This document shows, piece by piece, positions 1 to 8,741 of a stretch of DNA of 64,000 bases (position 1 is its first letter; every line of letters starts with the position of its first letter). Source of the DNA: Nitrosospira multiformis (GTDB lineage: Bacteria > Pseudomonadota > Gammaproteobacteria > Burkholderiales > Nitrosomonadaceae); contig NZ_QAOK01000011.1 of NCBI RefSeq assembly GCF_003050865.1, positions 29,785 to 93,784 on the forward strand, in the 5' to 3' direction. Below the pieces are notes generated by a model, which was given only the letters and a program-made list of their open reading frames with translations, was not told the DNA's origin and made no database searches. Made by a program: the position numbers and the translations under genes.

Positions 1-1173
1 TCAACCGTTTTTCTTCCTGAAGAGCCCGGTATCGTGATAAAGGGTGCATTGCCCGTATTGAATCTCGACCGCTGGCGCCTCTTGCTCAAGCAGCTCGAAA
101 TTCAATCTGCCGCCCCTTCCAGTTTGAGCGGCTTAAACCTGTATATAGGATCGCTTGGCTTTCTGGGCAGGCAGTTCGATGATGTCAGGCTGGATGCTGA
201 CAGAAAAGACAGTCTGTGGTATTGCATGATTGCAAGCGAGGAGGTCAATGGAGGCATCACCTGGAACCCATCCGGCACCGGCAAGATAGTGGCGCGCCTG
301 AACAGGCTGATCATTCCTGCAATTTCTCCTTCCGGGCCAGGTACTGTATCCAGGAGCGGCCAACAGGAAAAGGATCTGCCGGCGCTCGATGTAATCGCGG
401 ACGACTTTGTCTTTGGCGAGAAACAACTGGGTAAGCTGGAACTGATTGCAAATCAGGAAGAACGGAACTGGTACATCGACAAACTGCACATTGTCAATCC
501 GGACAGTTCGATAACAATGCGAGGTCTATGGAAAAGCCGGACTGCAACTCCGCAGACGCAGGCTACGGTCATGCTGAAAGCAGATGACATTGGCAAATTC
601 CTGGAACGGTTCGACCTTCCTGATCGCATAACCAGTGGAAGCGGCACGCTTGAGGGCATCCTGTCCTGGCAGGGGGATCCCTTGTCGATAGATTACTCCA
701 CCTTGTCCGGCAGGTTTAAGCTTGACGCAAGACGCGGACAGTTTCCCGGGTTTGAGCCAGGAATCGGCAGGCTTTTTGGCATTTTCAATCTCCGTTCGCT
801 GCCGCGGCGGATCACGTTGGACTTTCGCGATGTGTTCAGTGAAGGTTTCGGATTTGACGATATTTCCGGCAGCATAAATATCGCGAGTGGCATTGCATCG
901 ACGGATGAGCTTAAAATCAACGGGCCGGCTGCAAGGGTTACCATGAATGGACAGATGAATCTCGAAGCGGAAACGCAAAAACTTCACATCAGGGTTACCC
1001 CTTCCTATGGACTTGCGTCTCCCGTAGTCGGGATGGCATCGGTAATTGCAAGCACAGCCATGAAACAAACCTCTGCTCCATCGAGGGACTACAACATTAC
1101 CGGCACCTGGGCAGATCCTGTCGTAACCCGGATAGGGCACCCCCCCCCGGAACTGGCGGGACCTCAACCATGA
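1..1173 (+). CDS. yhdP: YhdP-family AsmA-like envelope protein, C-terminal part
   Basis: The reading frame is open from base 1, so this is the last 390 residues of a much longer protein whose start lies outside the window. The sequence has the features of the YhdP/TIGR02099 C-terminus: alternating beta-strand text, a motif around FPGFEPGIGRLFGIF, and a final block around ASPVVGMASVIASTA. Members of this AsmA-like family form long bridges between inner and outer membrane and are implicated in phospholipid transport. The order yhdP, nitrilase, tldD that follows supports the call. A run of nine C (1140-1148) encodes the Pro-Pro-Pro near the end; slippage there would change only the last few residues. 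Family assignment is confident, exact transport role is family knowledge. Confidence 0.85.
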   Translation, partial: STVFLPEEPGIVIKGALPVLNLDRWRLLLKQLEIQSAAPSSLSGLNLYIGSLGFLGRQFDDVRLDADRKDSLWYCMIASEEVNGGITWNPSGTGKIVARLNRLIIPAISPSGPGTVSRSGQQEKDLPALDVIADDFVFGEKQLGKLELIANQEERNWYIDKLHIVNPDSSITMRGLWKSRTATPQTQATVMLKADDIGKFLERFDLPDRITSGSGTLEGILSWQGDPLSIDYSTLSGRFKLDARRGQFPGFEPGIGRLFGIFNLRSLPRRITLDFRDVFSEGFGFDDISGSINIASGIASTDELKINGPAARVTMNGQMNLEAETQKLHIRVTPSYGLASPVVGMASVIASTAMKQTSAPSRDYNITGTWADPVVTRIGHPPPELAGPQP

Positions 1174-1392
1174 CCCGAGTCTCCTCGCGCGAGGTCTGCC
1201 GGCAACGGTCGCATTGACTGACCATGCCCGTTATATGACGCTCGCCAAACTAGCACCTGCATTAAATCCAGTACATAGGAGCCCCAAGGCGGCCTGGGAC
1301 AATGTCGGACGTGGTATCAACCACAATACTTTATAAAGACAATCTTTTAAGTTACTCTGTATTCCCCGCTGCCCGGAAAATACACTTCAAAT

Positions 1393-2253
1393 ATGCAAGA
1401 CTCCGTAGCCTGTAACTCGCTTCCTCCTGAAACAGCCCACAGGGGGCCGATTCGTGTTGCTGCCATTCAAATGGCGGCAGGTCCAAATATCTACGCCAAT
1501 CTGGAAGAAGCCGGGCGGCTTCTGGATATGGCTGCATCACGCGGCGCAAAGCTGGCGGCGCTCCCCGAGTATTTCTGTCTGATGGGAATGGAAGATGCTG
1601 ATAGAGTAGCGGCACGTGAGCAGGATAATCAGGGGCCGATACAGGAATTCCTGGGCAATACTGCCAGGCGTCTCGGCCTCTGGCTCGTAGGCGGCTCGGT
1701 GCCCCTGGTTTCTTCCCGCCCTGACAAGGTACGAAACAGTTGCCTGGTATACAACGACAATGGTGAGCAGGTCGCACGGTACGACAAAATACATTTGTTC
1801 GGTCTGGAGCTGGGGACTGAACGCTATGCCGAAGAAGAAACCATTGAGGCAGGCCAGGGTGTCGTTGCCCTGGAATCCCCCTTTGGCCGCATCGGCCTTT
1901 CCATCTGCTACGATATCCGCTTTCCCGAGCTTTACCGTTCCATGGGGCAGGTAGACATTATCTTCGCCCCGGCGGCTTTCACCGCTACCACGGGCAAGGC
2001 GCACTGGGAAACCTTGATCCGCGCTCGCGCTATCGAAAACCTGGCATACGTCGTTGCGCCTGCCCAGGGGGGATACCATATCAATGGACGGGAAACCCAT
2101 GGGGACAGCATGATAGTCGATCCCTGGGGCGTGGTGTTGGACCGCCTCCCGCGCGGGCCCGGAGTCGTCATCGCGGATATTGATCCGGAATACCAGGCGA
2201 GCTTGCGCAGCAGCCTGCCCGCCTTGAATCACCGCACACTGCGTCACTGCTGA
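1393..2253 (+). CDS. Carbon-nitrogen hydrolase (Nit1/nitrilase superfamily)
   Basis: A 286-residue cytoplasmic amidase of the nitrilase superfamily. The catalytic triad is visible: Glu59 in LPEYF, Lys132 in YDKIHLF and Cys172 in [10 protein letters not shown]. The subgroup resembles Nit1-type enzymes, some of which hydrolyse deaminated glutathione as metabolite repair; the substrate here is inferred from similarity only. It lies between yhdP and tldD, a conserved arrangement in beta- and gammaproteobacteria. The first about 18 residues are variable, and the conserved domain begins at IRVAAIQM, so a slightly later start is possible although no better ATG is evident. The gap of about 220 bases upstream holds no other gene I can recognise. 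Confidence 0.88.
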   Translation: MQDSVACNSLPPETAHRGPIRVAAIQMAAGPNIYANLEEAGRLLDMAASRGAKLAALPEYFCLMGMEDADRVAAREQDNQGPIQEFLGNTARRLGLWLVGGSVPLVSSRPDKVRNSCLVYNDNGEQVARYDKIHLFGLELGTERYAEEETIEAGQGVVALESPFGRIGLSICYDIRFPELYRSMGQVDIIFAPAAFTATTGKAHWETLIRARAIENLAYVVAPAQGGYHINGRETHGDSMIVDPWGVVLDRLPRGPGVVIADIDPEYQASLRSSLPALNHRTLRHC

Positions 2254-2294
2254 ATTCCATTGAACCTTGTTCTCCTTCTCCACCACTAACTACC

Positions 2295-3755
2295 ATGATT
2301 ACAGAACAGACTATCCAGGTTAACGATCTTTTCGCGACGGCCCACAGTTGTCTGCTTGCACCTCATGAATTGGATGCACCCGGCTTGCAGAACGTGTTCG
2401 GCCAGATGCTTGCGCACCGCATCGATTATGCCGACCTGTATTTTCAGTATAGCCGGGCTGAAGGCTGGGCTCTGGAAGAAGGCATAGTCAAATCCGGCAG
2501 CTTTAATATCGATCAGGGTGTGGGTGTACGGGCAGTCAGCGGAGACAAGACCGCCTTTGCGTATTCGGACGACATCAGCATGCCTGCGCTGGTGTCCGCC
2601 GCACAGGCCACACGGGCCATCGCTCGCCATGGCGTCACACAATCGGTGCAGGCCGTCAAGCGCAGCAAGGGGCGCGAGCTTTATCTGCCGGAGGATCCGA
2701 TTGCCAGCCTCAAGGATACGGACAAGGTGGCTTTGCTCGAAAAGCTCGAGAGTTATGCACGGGCGCTGGACAAACGTGTTATCCAGGTCATGGCCTCCCT
2801 CTCAGGGGAATACGAAGTGGTTCTCGTTGCCCGCAGTGATGGTCTTCTGGCAGCCGATGTGCGCCCGCTTGTACGTCTCTCACTGCAGGTTATCGCCGAG
2901 GAAAACGGCAATCGTGAGCAAGGAGTTGCGGGAGGAGGAGGACGATTCGACTATGCATACTTCACGGACGAAGTGCTGCGCGACTATGCTGCAAAAGCGG
3001 TTCACCAGGCGGTCGTCAACCTGCATGCAAAACCGGCGCCTGCGGGGACCATGACGGTGGTGCTCGGCGCGGGCTGGCCGGGCATACTGTTGCATGAGGC
3101 CATCGGCCACGGGCTGGAAGGAGACTTCAACCGCAAGGGGAGTTCCGCATTTGCGGGTCGAATCGGCGAACGCGTGGCTGCACCGGGAGTGACGGTGGTG
3201 GATGACGGCACTATTGCACGCCGACGGGGCTCGCTCAATGTCGATGATGAAGGGAATCCCACGCAGTGCACAGTGCTGATCGAAAACGGAATACTCAAGG
3301 GTTATTTGCAGGACAGCCTGAATGCACGGCTGATGAACGTTCCCGTTACTGGAAATGCAAGACGTGAATCGTTTGCGCACATTCCCATGCCGCGCATGAC
3401 GAATACGTATATGCTGAATGGGGACAAAACCCCGGAAGAAATCATCGCTTCCGTGAAACACGGGTTATATGCGGTCAATTTCGGCGGGGGACAGGTGGAT
3501 ATCACCAGCGGGAAATTCGTATTTTCGGCTGCGGAAGCCTACATGATCGAAAACGGAAAAATTTCGTATCCGGTGAAAGGCGCTACCCTGATCGGCAACG
3601 GTCCCGATATACTCACCCGCGTTTCGATGATCGGTAACGATCTGTCGCTTGATCCCGGTGTGGGCACTTGTGGTAAGGAAGGCCAGAGCGTGCCGGTAGG
3701 CGTGGGTCAGCCAACCCTTCGCATAGATGGGCTGACAGTGGGAGGAACGGCATAG
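2295..3755 (+). CDS. tldD: Metalloprotease TldD
   Basis: A 486-residue protein of the TldD/PmbA family. The zinc site HEAIGH (residues 267-272) is present, along with the family's glycine-rich C-terminus ([18 protein letters not shown]). TldD works with TldE/PmbA as a heterodimeric peptidase that trims unfolded peptides and, in some hosts, matures antitoxins or microcin precursors. No tldE lies in the window. The gene follows the nitrilase gene after 41 bases in the same direction, so co-transcription with yhdP is likely. Length is normal for the family (about 480 residues), and the start ATG at 2295 matches the usual N-terminus. Confidence 0.95.
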   Translation: MITEQTIQVNDLFATAHSCLLAPHELDAPGLQNVFGQMLAHRIDYADLYFQYSRAEGWALEEGIVKSGSFNIDQGVGVRAVSGDKTAFAYSDDISMPALVSAAQATRAIARHGVTQSVQAVKRSKGRELYLPEDPIASLKDTDKVALLEKLESYARALDKRVIQVMASLSGEYEVVLVARSDGLLAADVRPLVRLSLQVIAEENGNREQGVAGGGGRFDYAYFTDEVLRDYAAKAVHQAVVNLHAKPAPAGTMTVVLGAGWPGILLHEAIGHGLEGDFNRKGSSAFAGRIGERVAAPGVTVVDDGTIARRRGSLNVDDEGNPTQCTVLIENGILKGYLQDSLNARLMNVPVTGNARRESFAHIPMPRMTNTYMLNGDKTPEEIIASVKHGLYAVNFGGGQVDITSGKFVFSAAEAYMIENGKISYPVKGATLIGNGPDILTRVSMIGNDLSLDPGVGTCGKEGQSVPVGVGQPTLRIDGLTVGGTA

Positions 3756-3882
3756 CCTCAATGCCTGATCCAGATACGCCTCAGTTCCAGGCCTGATCCA
3801 GGGCGACCCTGGAGTTGCGGCTTTGGCCGCGGTCCCAGCCGCAGCCTCCGCCCCATAATACGTTCGATCCTGTCAGGTATTC

Positions 3883-4299
3883 TCACTGCTCGATCTTCAC
3901 GATCCGGGTACCCGCAAGCCGGTCATGCAGGAACAATCCATCCCGATCGAATAACCCCCACAATATCCCGCAGCCGAACAAAAAGATGCCGATGACGGCA
4001 AACAGATAGCGTGCGAGCGCCTGCTTCAGATTAAGGGGACCTCCGTCGGCGCGGATTACACGCAGCTTCCAGGTTTGCATGGGTAATGTCTGTCCACCGT
4101 GGGTCCAGAACCAGATGAAATAAATACCTGCGACCACGAGCAGGTAAAGCTGGAAGGCGGGCCGGAAAAAAACGGAACTGGTATCCCGGAAGAGAAGATG
4201 AAAAACGAAACTGGCGATAAACAGAACCGCAACCAGAATCAGCGATTCATACAGCATACTCAGTAATCTCCGCCCCAGTCCCGGCGCGGAAATTTTCAT
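3883..4299 (-). CDS. RDD family membrane protein
   Basis: A 138-residue inner-membrane protein. It opens with the RDD-type text (PGLGRRLLSMLYESLIL), followed by hydrophobic segments near residues 15-35, 45-65 and 105-125, and a conserved loop HGGQTLPMQTWKLRV. RDD proteins are small polytopic proteins; some transport ions or compatible solutes, but this one has no assigned substrate. It is the last gene of the minus-strand run that begins with a sigma factor at 5738, separated from the DUF3106 gene by about 140 bases. Whether it belongs to the same transcript is an inference from strand and spacing. Confidence 0.85.
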   Translation of the reverse strand: MKISAPGLGRRLLSMLYESLILVAVLFIASFVFHLLFRDTSSVFFRPAFQLYLLVVAGIYFIWFWTHGGQTLPMQTWKLRVIRADGGPLNLKQALARYLFAVIGIFLFGCGILWGLFDRDGLFLHDRLAGTRIVKIEQ

Positions 4300-4441
4300 G
4301 GTGTCGGGAAGTCCATCAGGAAGGCTTTCGTATTGGTTTTATTGCAGTGCAGTATTGAGAAAAAACAGAAAACAACTCAGAAAACCGGGAGACGCGTCTG
4401 CCTGTCTGCCTGTGTTGAATCACCTGCTACAGTGGAATGCT

Positions 4442-4807
4442 TCATTGCTGATGCTCATGCTCACGCCATTTGCGCTTTATTTCCTGGCGCTTTTCCGGCG
4501 GTAATTTCTTGATGGTTTTATACTTCTCACGTACCCGCTCCCGCTGTTCCGGGGTCAGCGAATACCAATCCCGCATCTGCAACTGGGTCCTGTGCTGCTC
4601 TTCGGGTGTCATATGCGGATAGCGTTTGGCAATGCCCAGCCATTTCTTCTTTTTTACAGGGTCCATCCCGTTCCACTCTTGTGCGAGCGGAGCCAACGCC
4701 TCCTTTTGCTGCGGCTTCAATTCTTCCCAGGCAGGTTGACCTGCTTCAACCGGGACCGAAAATAACAGGCACAGCGCCGATGTGACGGCTATGACTGATT
4801 TAACCAT
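4442..4807 (-). CDS. Secreted DUF3106 protein, CpxP/Spy-like
   Basis: A 121-residue protein with a clear signal peptide (hydrophobic residues 4-20, cleavage near VEAGQ). The mature part is short, helical and highly charged, with repeated phrases of the type MTPEEQ, LTPEQR and LPPEKR. These resemble the LTxxQ motifs of the periplasmic CpxP/Spy group, which bind unfolded proteins or signal envelope stress; that comparison is mine. DUF3106 has no established function. The start overlaps the end of the upstream DUF3619 gene by 19 bases, so translation is probably coupled. Its position in an ECF sigma operon suggests a role in the response that the sigma factor controls. Confidence 0.85.
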   Translation of the reverse strand: MVKSVIAVTSALCLLFSVPVEAGQPAWEELKPQQKEALAPLAQEWNGMDPVKKKKWLGIAKRYPHMTPEEQHRTQLQMRDWYSLTPEQRERVREKYKTIKKLPPEKRQEIKRKWREHEHQQ

Positions 4808-5166
4808 TCACCCAACTCATCGTCCAGATAGGCATCTATCGGCAGATCATCCACGAGCAGCATTATCTCGATTTCCTCATTCTCATCAATCTGCTGCAAA
4901 TTCTGCCAATAAATGGCGCCCGCTAAAGCCAGCAACAATGTTATCACCGATAACAACTTGCCAGCCCGCGAATGACCATGATGCCCACCTCGCGATGAAG
5001 CGACCTGCCCGCTCTGGCCAAGCCGGACGACTGTTTCCGCCACATGGTAATTTTCCAGAGAAGCCCGACGTGCAGACTGGAGACGATTTAATGTGCCCTG
5101 CTTGATGTCATCAACTCCACGATCCAGCAACCGCGCCACTTCCCTCCCTACATCAGTTTCACTCAT
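4789..5166 (-). CDS. DUF3619 single-pass membrane protein, candidate anti-sigma factor
   Basis: A 125-residue protein of the DUF3619 family. I chose the ATG at 5166 because it overlaps the sigma-factor TGA in an ATGA arrangement (5163-5166); a longer frame upstream lies inside the sigma gene. The first about 70 residues are helical and basic (REVARLLDRG, LNRLQSARRAS), then comes one membrane segment near residues 72-90 (KLLSVITLLLALAGAIYW) and a short, strongly acidic tail. A cytoplasmic helical domain plus one TM, coded directly after an ECF sigma factor, is the usual layout of an anti-sigma factor. I infer that role; no known anti-sigma motif such as the ZAS zinc site is visible. Confidence 0.82.
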   Translation of the reverse strand: MSETDVGREVARLLDRGVDDIKQGTLNRLQSARRASLENYHVAETVVRLGQSGQVASSRGGHHGHSRAGKLLSVITLLLALAGAIYWQNLQQIDENEEIEIMLLVDDLPIDAYLDDELGEWLNQS

Positions 5167-5738
5167 AGCCCGATTCCATGTTTTTTCAACATTGCGGCAA
5201 GTGCATGGGTTGCACGGGAACAGTGTGTTTTCACACTCCCTTCGGAGCACCCCATGATTTTCGCTGTTTCCATAACATCCATTTCCTCCCAGTAACGCAA
5301 TAGAAAAGCCTCGCGTTGACGTGCCGGTAGGGTTTCAATAGCTCTCTCGAGCAGATTGATAAGTTGCGACTGCTCGAGCTGTTGGTGGGGATCATTAACC
5401 TTAGATGATGACGCATCGGATTGCAAAGTTTCCAGCAGATCGAAATCTTCGCTTTCCTTTTCATGATCGGAAGGAATGAATGCCGAAAACAGTGTCGTCC
5501 ACAATGAGCGCGTTTTCTGTCGACGATAAAAATCCCGGATAGTATTTTGCAGGATGCGTTGAAACAGGAGAGGTAATTCTTCCAGGGGTTTGGCCGAATA
5601 CTTCTCGACAAGCTTCATCATCGAATCCTGAACAATATCCAGGGCGAGATGTTCATCCCGCACGGCAAATAAAGCTTGCTTATAGGCGCGCCGTTCGACT
5701 TCAGCCAGAAAATTCGAAAATTCCTGTTTTGTAGCCAG
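5163..5738 (-). CDS. ECF-type RNA polymerase sigma factor, probable CTG start
   Basis: A sigma-70 family protein of about 191 residues with region 2 (DEHLALDIVQDSMMKL, then a run ending in RRQKTR) and region 4 (LPARQREAFLLRYWEEM, then the helix-turn-helix GCSEGSVKTHCSRA). The first GTG in frame is at 5663, but starting there would remove part of region 2. The frame stays open upstream and encodes a family-like N-terminus (ATKQEFSNFLAEVERRAY) back to a CTG at 5738, preceded by an AAGAGG Shine-Dalgarno-like box. The only alternative upstream codons before the in-frame TGA are ATC and similar. It heads an operon with DUF3619, DUF3106 and probably RDD. It is not of the FecI type by its neighbours. 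The CTG start is an inference. Confidence 0.87.
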   Translation of the reverse strand: MATKQEFSNFLAEVERRAYKQALFAVRDEHLALDIVQDSMMKLVEKYSAKPLEELPLLFQRILQNTIRDFYRRQKTRSLWTTLFSAFIPSDHEKESEDFDLLETLQSDASSSKVNDPHQQLEQSQLINLLERAIETLPARQREAFLLRYWEEMDVMETAKIMGCSEGSVKTHCSRATHALAAMLKKHGIGL

Positions 5739-6182
5739 GACGATTCGCCTCTTGGAAGACTCTTGGAAGATGAAAGAACAGGAGCAAACTCCTCACCGGC
5801 GGCAATGTTAGCAAACTTTTAGCACGCTACTGTAGCTGTTTTAATAAGGCAGGTAATGTTAGGTGAAGTTTATCTGCATGCCCCTCCGCTTGCCCTTCTG
5901 CTGACGGCGTCCGATATTGGAGAGGCGCGAAAACCAGGCGGTCGAGTTTGAGTCATAGAGGAGGTTTTTCGGAGGGGCTCTATTCTGCTCCTGCGACAAT
6001 TTGTCACATTGCGATAATCCTTTTTCCTGCCTATCATGGCGGCGATCGTCGCAGATATCGAAAATTCCTTCTCAAGTTGCCCAAAAAATCCGAAACTGCG
6101 TTCGAATATTTGTGCAGCCGCCTGTTAGTGGTACAATTCCGCCTTGAATTGCGAGTGATTCTTAATTAGATTTACACTACCA
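5739..6182. other. Intergenic region between divergent operons
   Basis: About 440 bases between the sigma-factor operon (minus) and the thioredoxin/tonB operon (plus). No convincing gene: the longest plus-strand frame (5948-6169) has no family resemblance and no good ribosome site. The region must hold both promoters. The only candidate I could align is a plus-strand TTGTGC / TACAAT pair at 6110-6137, listed separately. Confidence 0.5.
6110..6137 (+). promoter_or_regulatory. Candidate sigma-70 promoter for the thioredoxin–tonB operon
   Basis: TTGTGC at 6110-6115 and TACAAT at 6132-6137 are separated by 16 bases and lie about 45 bases before the ATG of the thioredoxin-like gene at 6183. Both boxes match the consensus at four or five of six positions. 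It is a pattern match only. Confidence 0.35.
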
Positions 6183-6764
6183 ATGTCAGGTATTCTGAAA
6201 TTCCAACCCGTCCCATCGCCCAACGAGCTGGCCCGTAGCTCTGGTAGCACTATGCTTTGGATGGCGCTCGTACTGATGCTCTTCCTCGGTGCTGTCGGCA
6301 TTGTCGGCGCGGCGGAAATTATTCGCCCTTTTACATCGGGAAGCCTCGAGCAAGTGCTTGCATCCCGGCCGAACAAACCTTTCATTCTCGTCCTCTGGTC
6401 CCTCGATTGCCAGTATTGCCCCACTGAACTCAAAATGCTGAGCGAGCTTGAAAAGAGTCACCCGGGACTGGATGTGGTACTGATTGCTACCGATACGATC
6501 GATGATATGCCTCAACTCGCTGATCGGGCGGCAAGCTATGGAACTGCCAGGTTCGAACAATGGGTTTTCGCAGAGGATATGCCGGAACGCCTGCGCCAGG
6601 AAATCGATGGCCGCTGGTACGGCGAAGTACCGCGGACTTATTTCTATGATCAGAAACACCAGCGCACAGTCAGGATGGGCCTGATCAACAAGTCGCTCGT
6701 CGAGGAATGGCTGTCGCGAAATACTGTCGATACCGCGACCGGAAAGCAGGATGGAAAGCATTGA
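6183..6764 (+). CDS. Membrane-anchored thioredoxin-like protein
   Basis: A 193-residue protein with an uncleaved or cleavable N-terminal hydrophobic segment (residues 25-44) and a thioredoxin-fold domain behind it. The active-site motif is Cys76-Gln-Tyr-Cys79 in LWSLDCQYCP, and PRTYFYD supplies the cis-Pro loop. The topology suggests a periplasmic domain, as in TlpA/ResA-type proteins that reduce or oxidise envelope proteins. Its stop lies within the start region of tonB, so the two are translationally linked. An oxidoreductase fused by operon structure to a TonB/ExbB/ExbD module suggests a role in folding or redox control of the transport system or its cargo; that is inference. Confidence 0.8.
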   Translation: MSGILKFQPVPSPNELARSSGSTMLWMALVLMLFLGAVGIVGAAEIIRPFTSGSLEQVLASRPNKPFILVLWSLDCQYCPTELKMLSELEKSHPGLDVVLIATDTIDDMPQLADRAASYGTARFEQWVFAEDMPERLRQEIDGRWYGEVPRTYFYDQKHQRTVRMGLINKSLVEEWLSRNTVDTATGKQDGKH

Positions 6765-7452
6765 GATGGCAGGACAGGCAATGAACTTGAAGCACAACAG
6801 CATATCCTTGTCTGGTTTGATGTTCGTCGTTGTGATCCACGCCGGATTGCTTTATTTCCTGTTCAAACAACAGCTGATTCCCCCGCCGGAACAATTAGCG
6901 ACATTGATAGTAAATTTCATTCCTTCGCCTCAACCAAAGGAAGAGGCCAAGCCTGAAACGCCACCTCCTCCGCCGAAGCCTAAACCTAAACCTGTAAAGA
7001 AACCGCAACCTCAGCAACTCGTTGCAAAGGCGCCGCCACTGACCGAAAGCGAGCCGGTCGCGCCGCCTCCTCCACCGGAACCGGAACTCGAAGCCGAGCC
7101 TGAAGCCGAACCCGAACCAGTAGTGGAAGCAGCCCCTGCGCCGCAAATGCCGGCTGGCCCGGTTTCGCTTTCCTCGGAATTATCGGTCGCATGCCCTCAC
7201 TTGAATGCGCCGACTTATCCAGCGCTTTCGAAACGGCTCGGCGAGGAAGGAAAGCTCGTATTAAGAGTGGAACTGGATGAAAAAGGATACGTCAATGTGG
7301 CACACGTAGTGAACAGCAGTGGTTTCAAGCGGCTGGACGAAGCTGCCATGACCGCTGTCAAAACCTGGCGCTGCACACCCACCGTACGCAATGGTCAACC
7401 GGTGCGGGCTGTTGCCCTGCAACCCTTCAACTTTGTACTCCAAGGAGATTAA
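6751..7452 (+). CDS. tonB: Energy transducer TonB
   Basis: A TonB-family protein of 233 residues from the ATG at 6751; in-frame ATGs at 6766 and 6781 are equally plausible, the last placing the membrane helix closer to the N-terminus. The layout is classic: one N-terminal membrane segment (about residues 19-38), a Pro/Lys then Pro/Glu-rich spacer (about 55-135) spanning the periplasm, and a C-terminal TonB domain (about 150-233, ending in VALQPFNFVL). It transmits proton-motive force from ExbB/ExbD to outer-membrane receptors. No TonB-dependent receptor lies in the window. It is followed closely by exbB and exbD. Confidence 0.93.
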   Translation: MESIEMAGQAMNLKHNSISLSGLMFVVVIHAGLLYFLFKQQLIPPPEQLATLIVNFIPSPQPKEEAKPETPPPPPKPKPKPVKKPQPQQLVAKAPPLTESEPVAPPPPPEPELEAEPEAEPEPVVEAAPAPQMPAGPVSLSSELSVACPHLNAPTYPALSKRLGEEGKLVLRVELDEKGYVNVAHVVNSSGFKRLDEAAMTAVKTWRCTPTVRNGQPVRAVALQPFNFVLQGD

Positions 7453-7456
7453 CCTA

Positions 7457-8221
7457 ATGCAAACAGGTCTCGGATTTTCAAATTTTCTGGCGCAGCTCGA
7501 CGGCGTCGGTATGACGGTGCTCATACTGCTGCTTGCGCTCTCTGTAGCAAGCTGGTATCTCATACTGACCAAAGGTATCTCCAATATCATGGCAGGAAAG
7601 CGGGCTGACACCTTTCTCAAGCGTTTCTGGAGCGCGGGTTCATTGCAGGAAGTAAATTCGACGCTGAAAGAGGATTCGGATGACAACGCCTTTGCGCAAC
7701 TTGCCAGGTTGGCAATGAACGCAGCCGCCGACTCGGAGAAACATGGATTGCAAAATCTCGCGGCAGCAGGTGGCGCGAGCGAATTCATCACCCGCATACT
7801 GCGCAATGGCCTCGACCAGGAAGCAGCGCAGGTGGAAAATGGTCTCACCGTGATCGCATCCGCAGGTTCGGCTGCCCCCTATATTGGCTTGTTTGGCACG
7901 GTATGGGGCATCTATCACGCCTTGATCCAAATCGGATTATCCGGCCAGGGTACGCTGGACAAGGTAGCAGGTCCCGTGGGAGAAGCGTTGATCATGACAG
8001 CGCTCGGGCTGGCGGTGGCAATTCCCGCGGTTTTGGCCTATAACACATTTGTACGGCGCAATCGCATCTGGCTGGCACGACTGGATGCCTTTGCCCATGA
8101 TCTTTTCGTCCTGATCACGGTTGGAACAAAAGCAGGCGGATCTCCCGGCGATGAGCGTTCCTTGCGGGTGGTTACTCCGTTGGTTTCCCCCGCAGCGGCA
8201 CCCGGCGAAAGGAGGCTGTAA
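7457..8221 (+). CDS. exbB: ExbB/TolQ/MotA-family proton channel subunit (first copy)
   Basis: A 254-residue inner-membrane protein. I place the start at 7457 (MQTGLGFSNF), four bases after the tonB stop and preceded by a strong AAGGAG box at 7441-7446; a frame extending upstream overlaps tonB and is not needed. Three membrane segments are visible: near residues 15-35, then a pair at about 130-160 (PYIGLFGTVWGIYHAL) and 175-200 (ALIMTALGLAVAIPAVLAY). These match the MotA/TolQ/ExbB channel fold. It forms the pentameric proton channel that powers TonB. A second exbB-like gene lies at 27212, so the genome carries at least two energiser pairs. Confidence 0.93.
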   Translation: MQTGLGFSNFLAQLDGVGMTVLILLLALSVASWYLILTKGISNIMAGKRADTFLKRFWSAGSLQEVNSTLKEDSDDNAFAQLARLAMNAAADSEKHGLQNLAAAGGASEFITRILRNGLDQEAAQVENGLTVIASAGSAAPYIGLFGTVWGIYHALIQIGLSGQGTLDKVAGPVGEALIMTALGLAVAIPAVLAYNTFVRRNRIWLARLDAFAHDLFVLITVGTKAGGSPGDERSLRVVTPLVSPAAAPGERRL

Positions 8222-8640
8222 TGGCATTCGGCAGCATGAACAGCAGTAACCGGCAGCTACCGATGGCTGAAATCAACGTCGTACCATTGGTGGACGTGAT
8301 GCTGGTACTGCTGGTGATTTTTATCATTACGGCACCGCTGCTTACGCATTCCGTTAAAATCGACCTGCCGAAGGCATCGAGCAGCCCAAACATCACTCAA
8401 CCAGAGCACGTGGAATTCGCACTGCGTGACGACTCCAGTCTTTACTGGAACGGTGAATCGGTTACAATGGATCAACTGGCACCCCGGTTCACTGAGGCGG
8501 TAGGGCAAAATCCAAATATCGAGCTTCATATCCGCGCCGACAAACATGTCCACTACGAGCATGTAGCGCAGGTGATGTCCATTGCAGCAAAGGCGGGACT
8601 GGTGCGAATAGGTTTCGTTACCGACCCTTCAAAAAAATAA
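8221..8640 (+). CDS. exbD: ExbD/TolR-family biopolymer transport protein (first copy)
   Basis: A 139-residue protein with one membrane helix (about residues 18-40) that begins with the family motif EINVVPLVDVMLVLLV; the Asp in VDVM is the proton-carrying residue of ExbD/TolR. The rest is a small periplasmic domain. The ATG overlaps the exbB stop as TAATG, preceded by AGGAGG, showing tight translational coupling. It assembles inside the ExbB pentamer. The gene is third in a tonB–exbB–exbD run and is followed after about 100 bases by a FecR-like gene. Confidence 0.93.
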   Translation: MAFGSMNSSNRQLPMAEINVVPLVDVMLVLLVIFIITAPLLTHSVKIDLPKASSSPNITQPEHVEFALRDDSSLYWNGESVTMDQLAPRFTEAVGQNPNIELHIRADKHVHYEHVAQVMSIAAKAGLVRIGFVTDPSKK

Positions 8641-8741
8641 CAGTTGCCGAAGCACGACTGCAGAAGGAATATCAATCACGGTCAATTCAAGCACTGACAG
8701 ACACACCGGCAAACGCTTCGTCATTGCGAGGGTATAGTTGC

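Noticed and set aside
5948..6169. 73-residue frame upstream of the thioredoxin-like gene
   Set aside because: No recognisable features, no ribosome site, odd composition compared with the neighbours.
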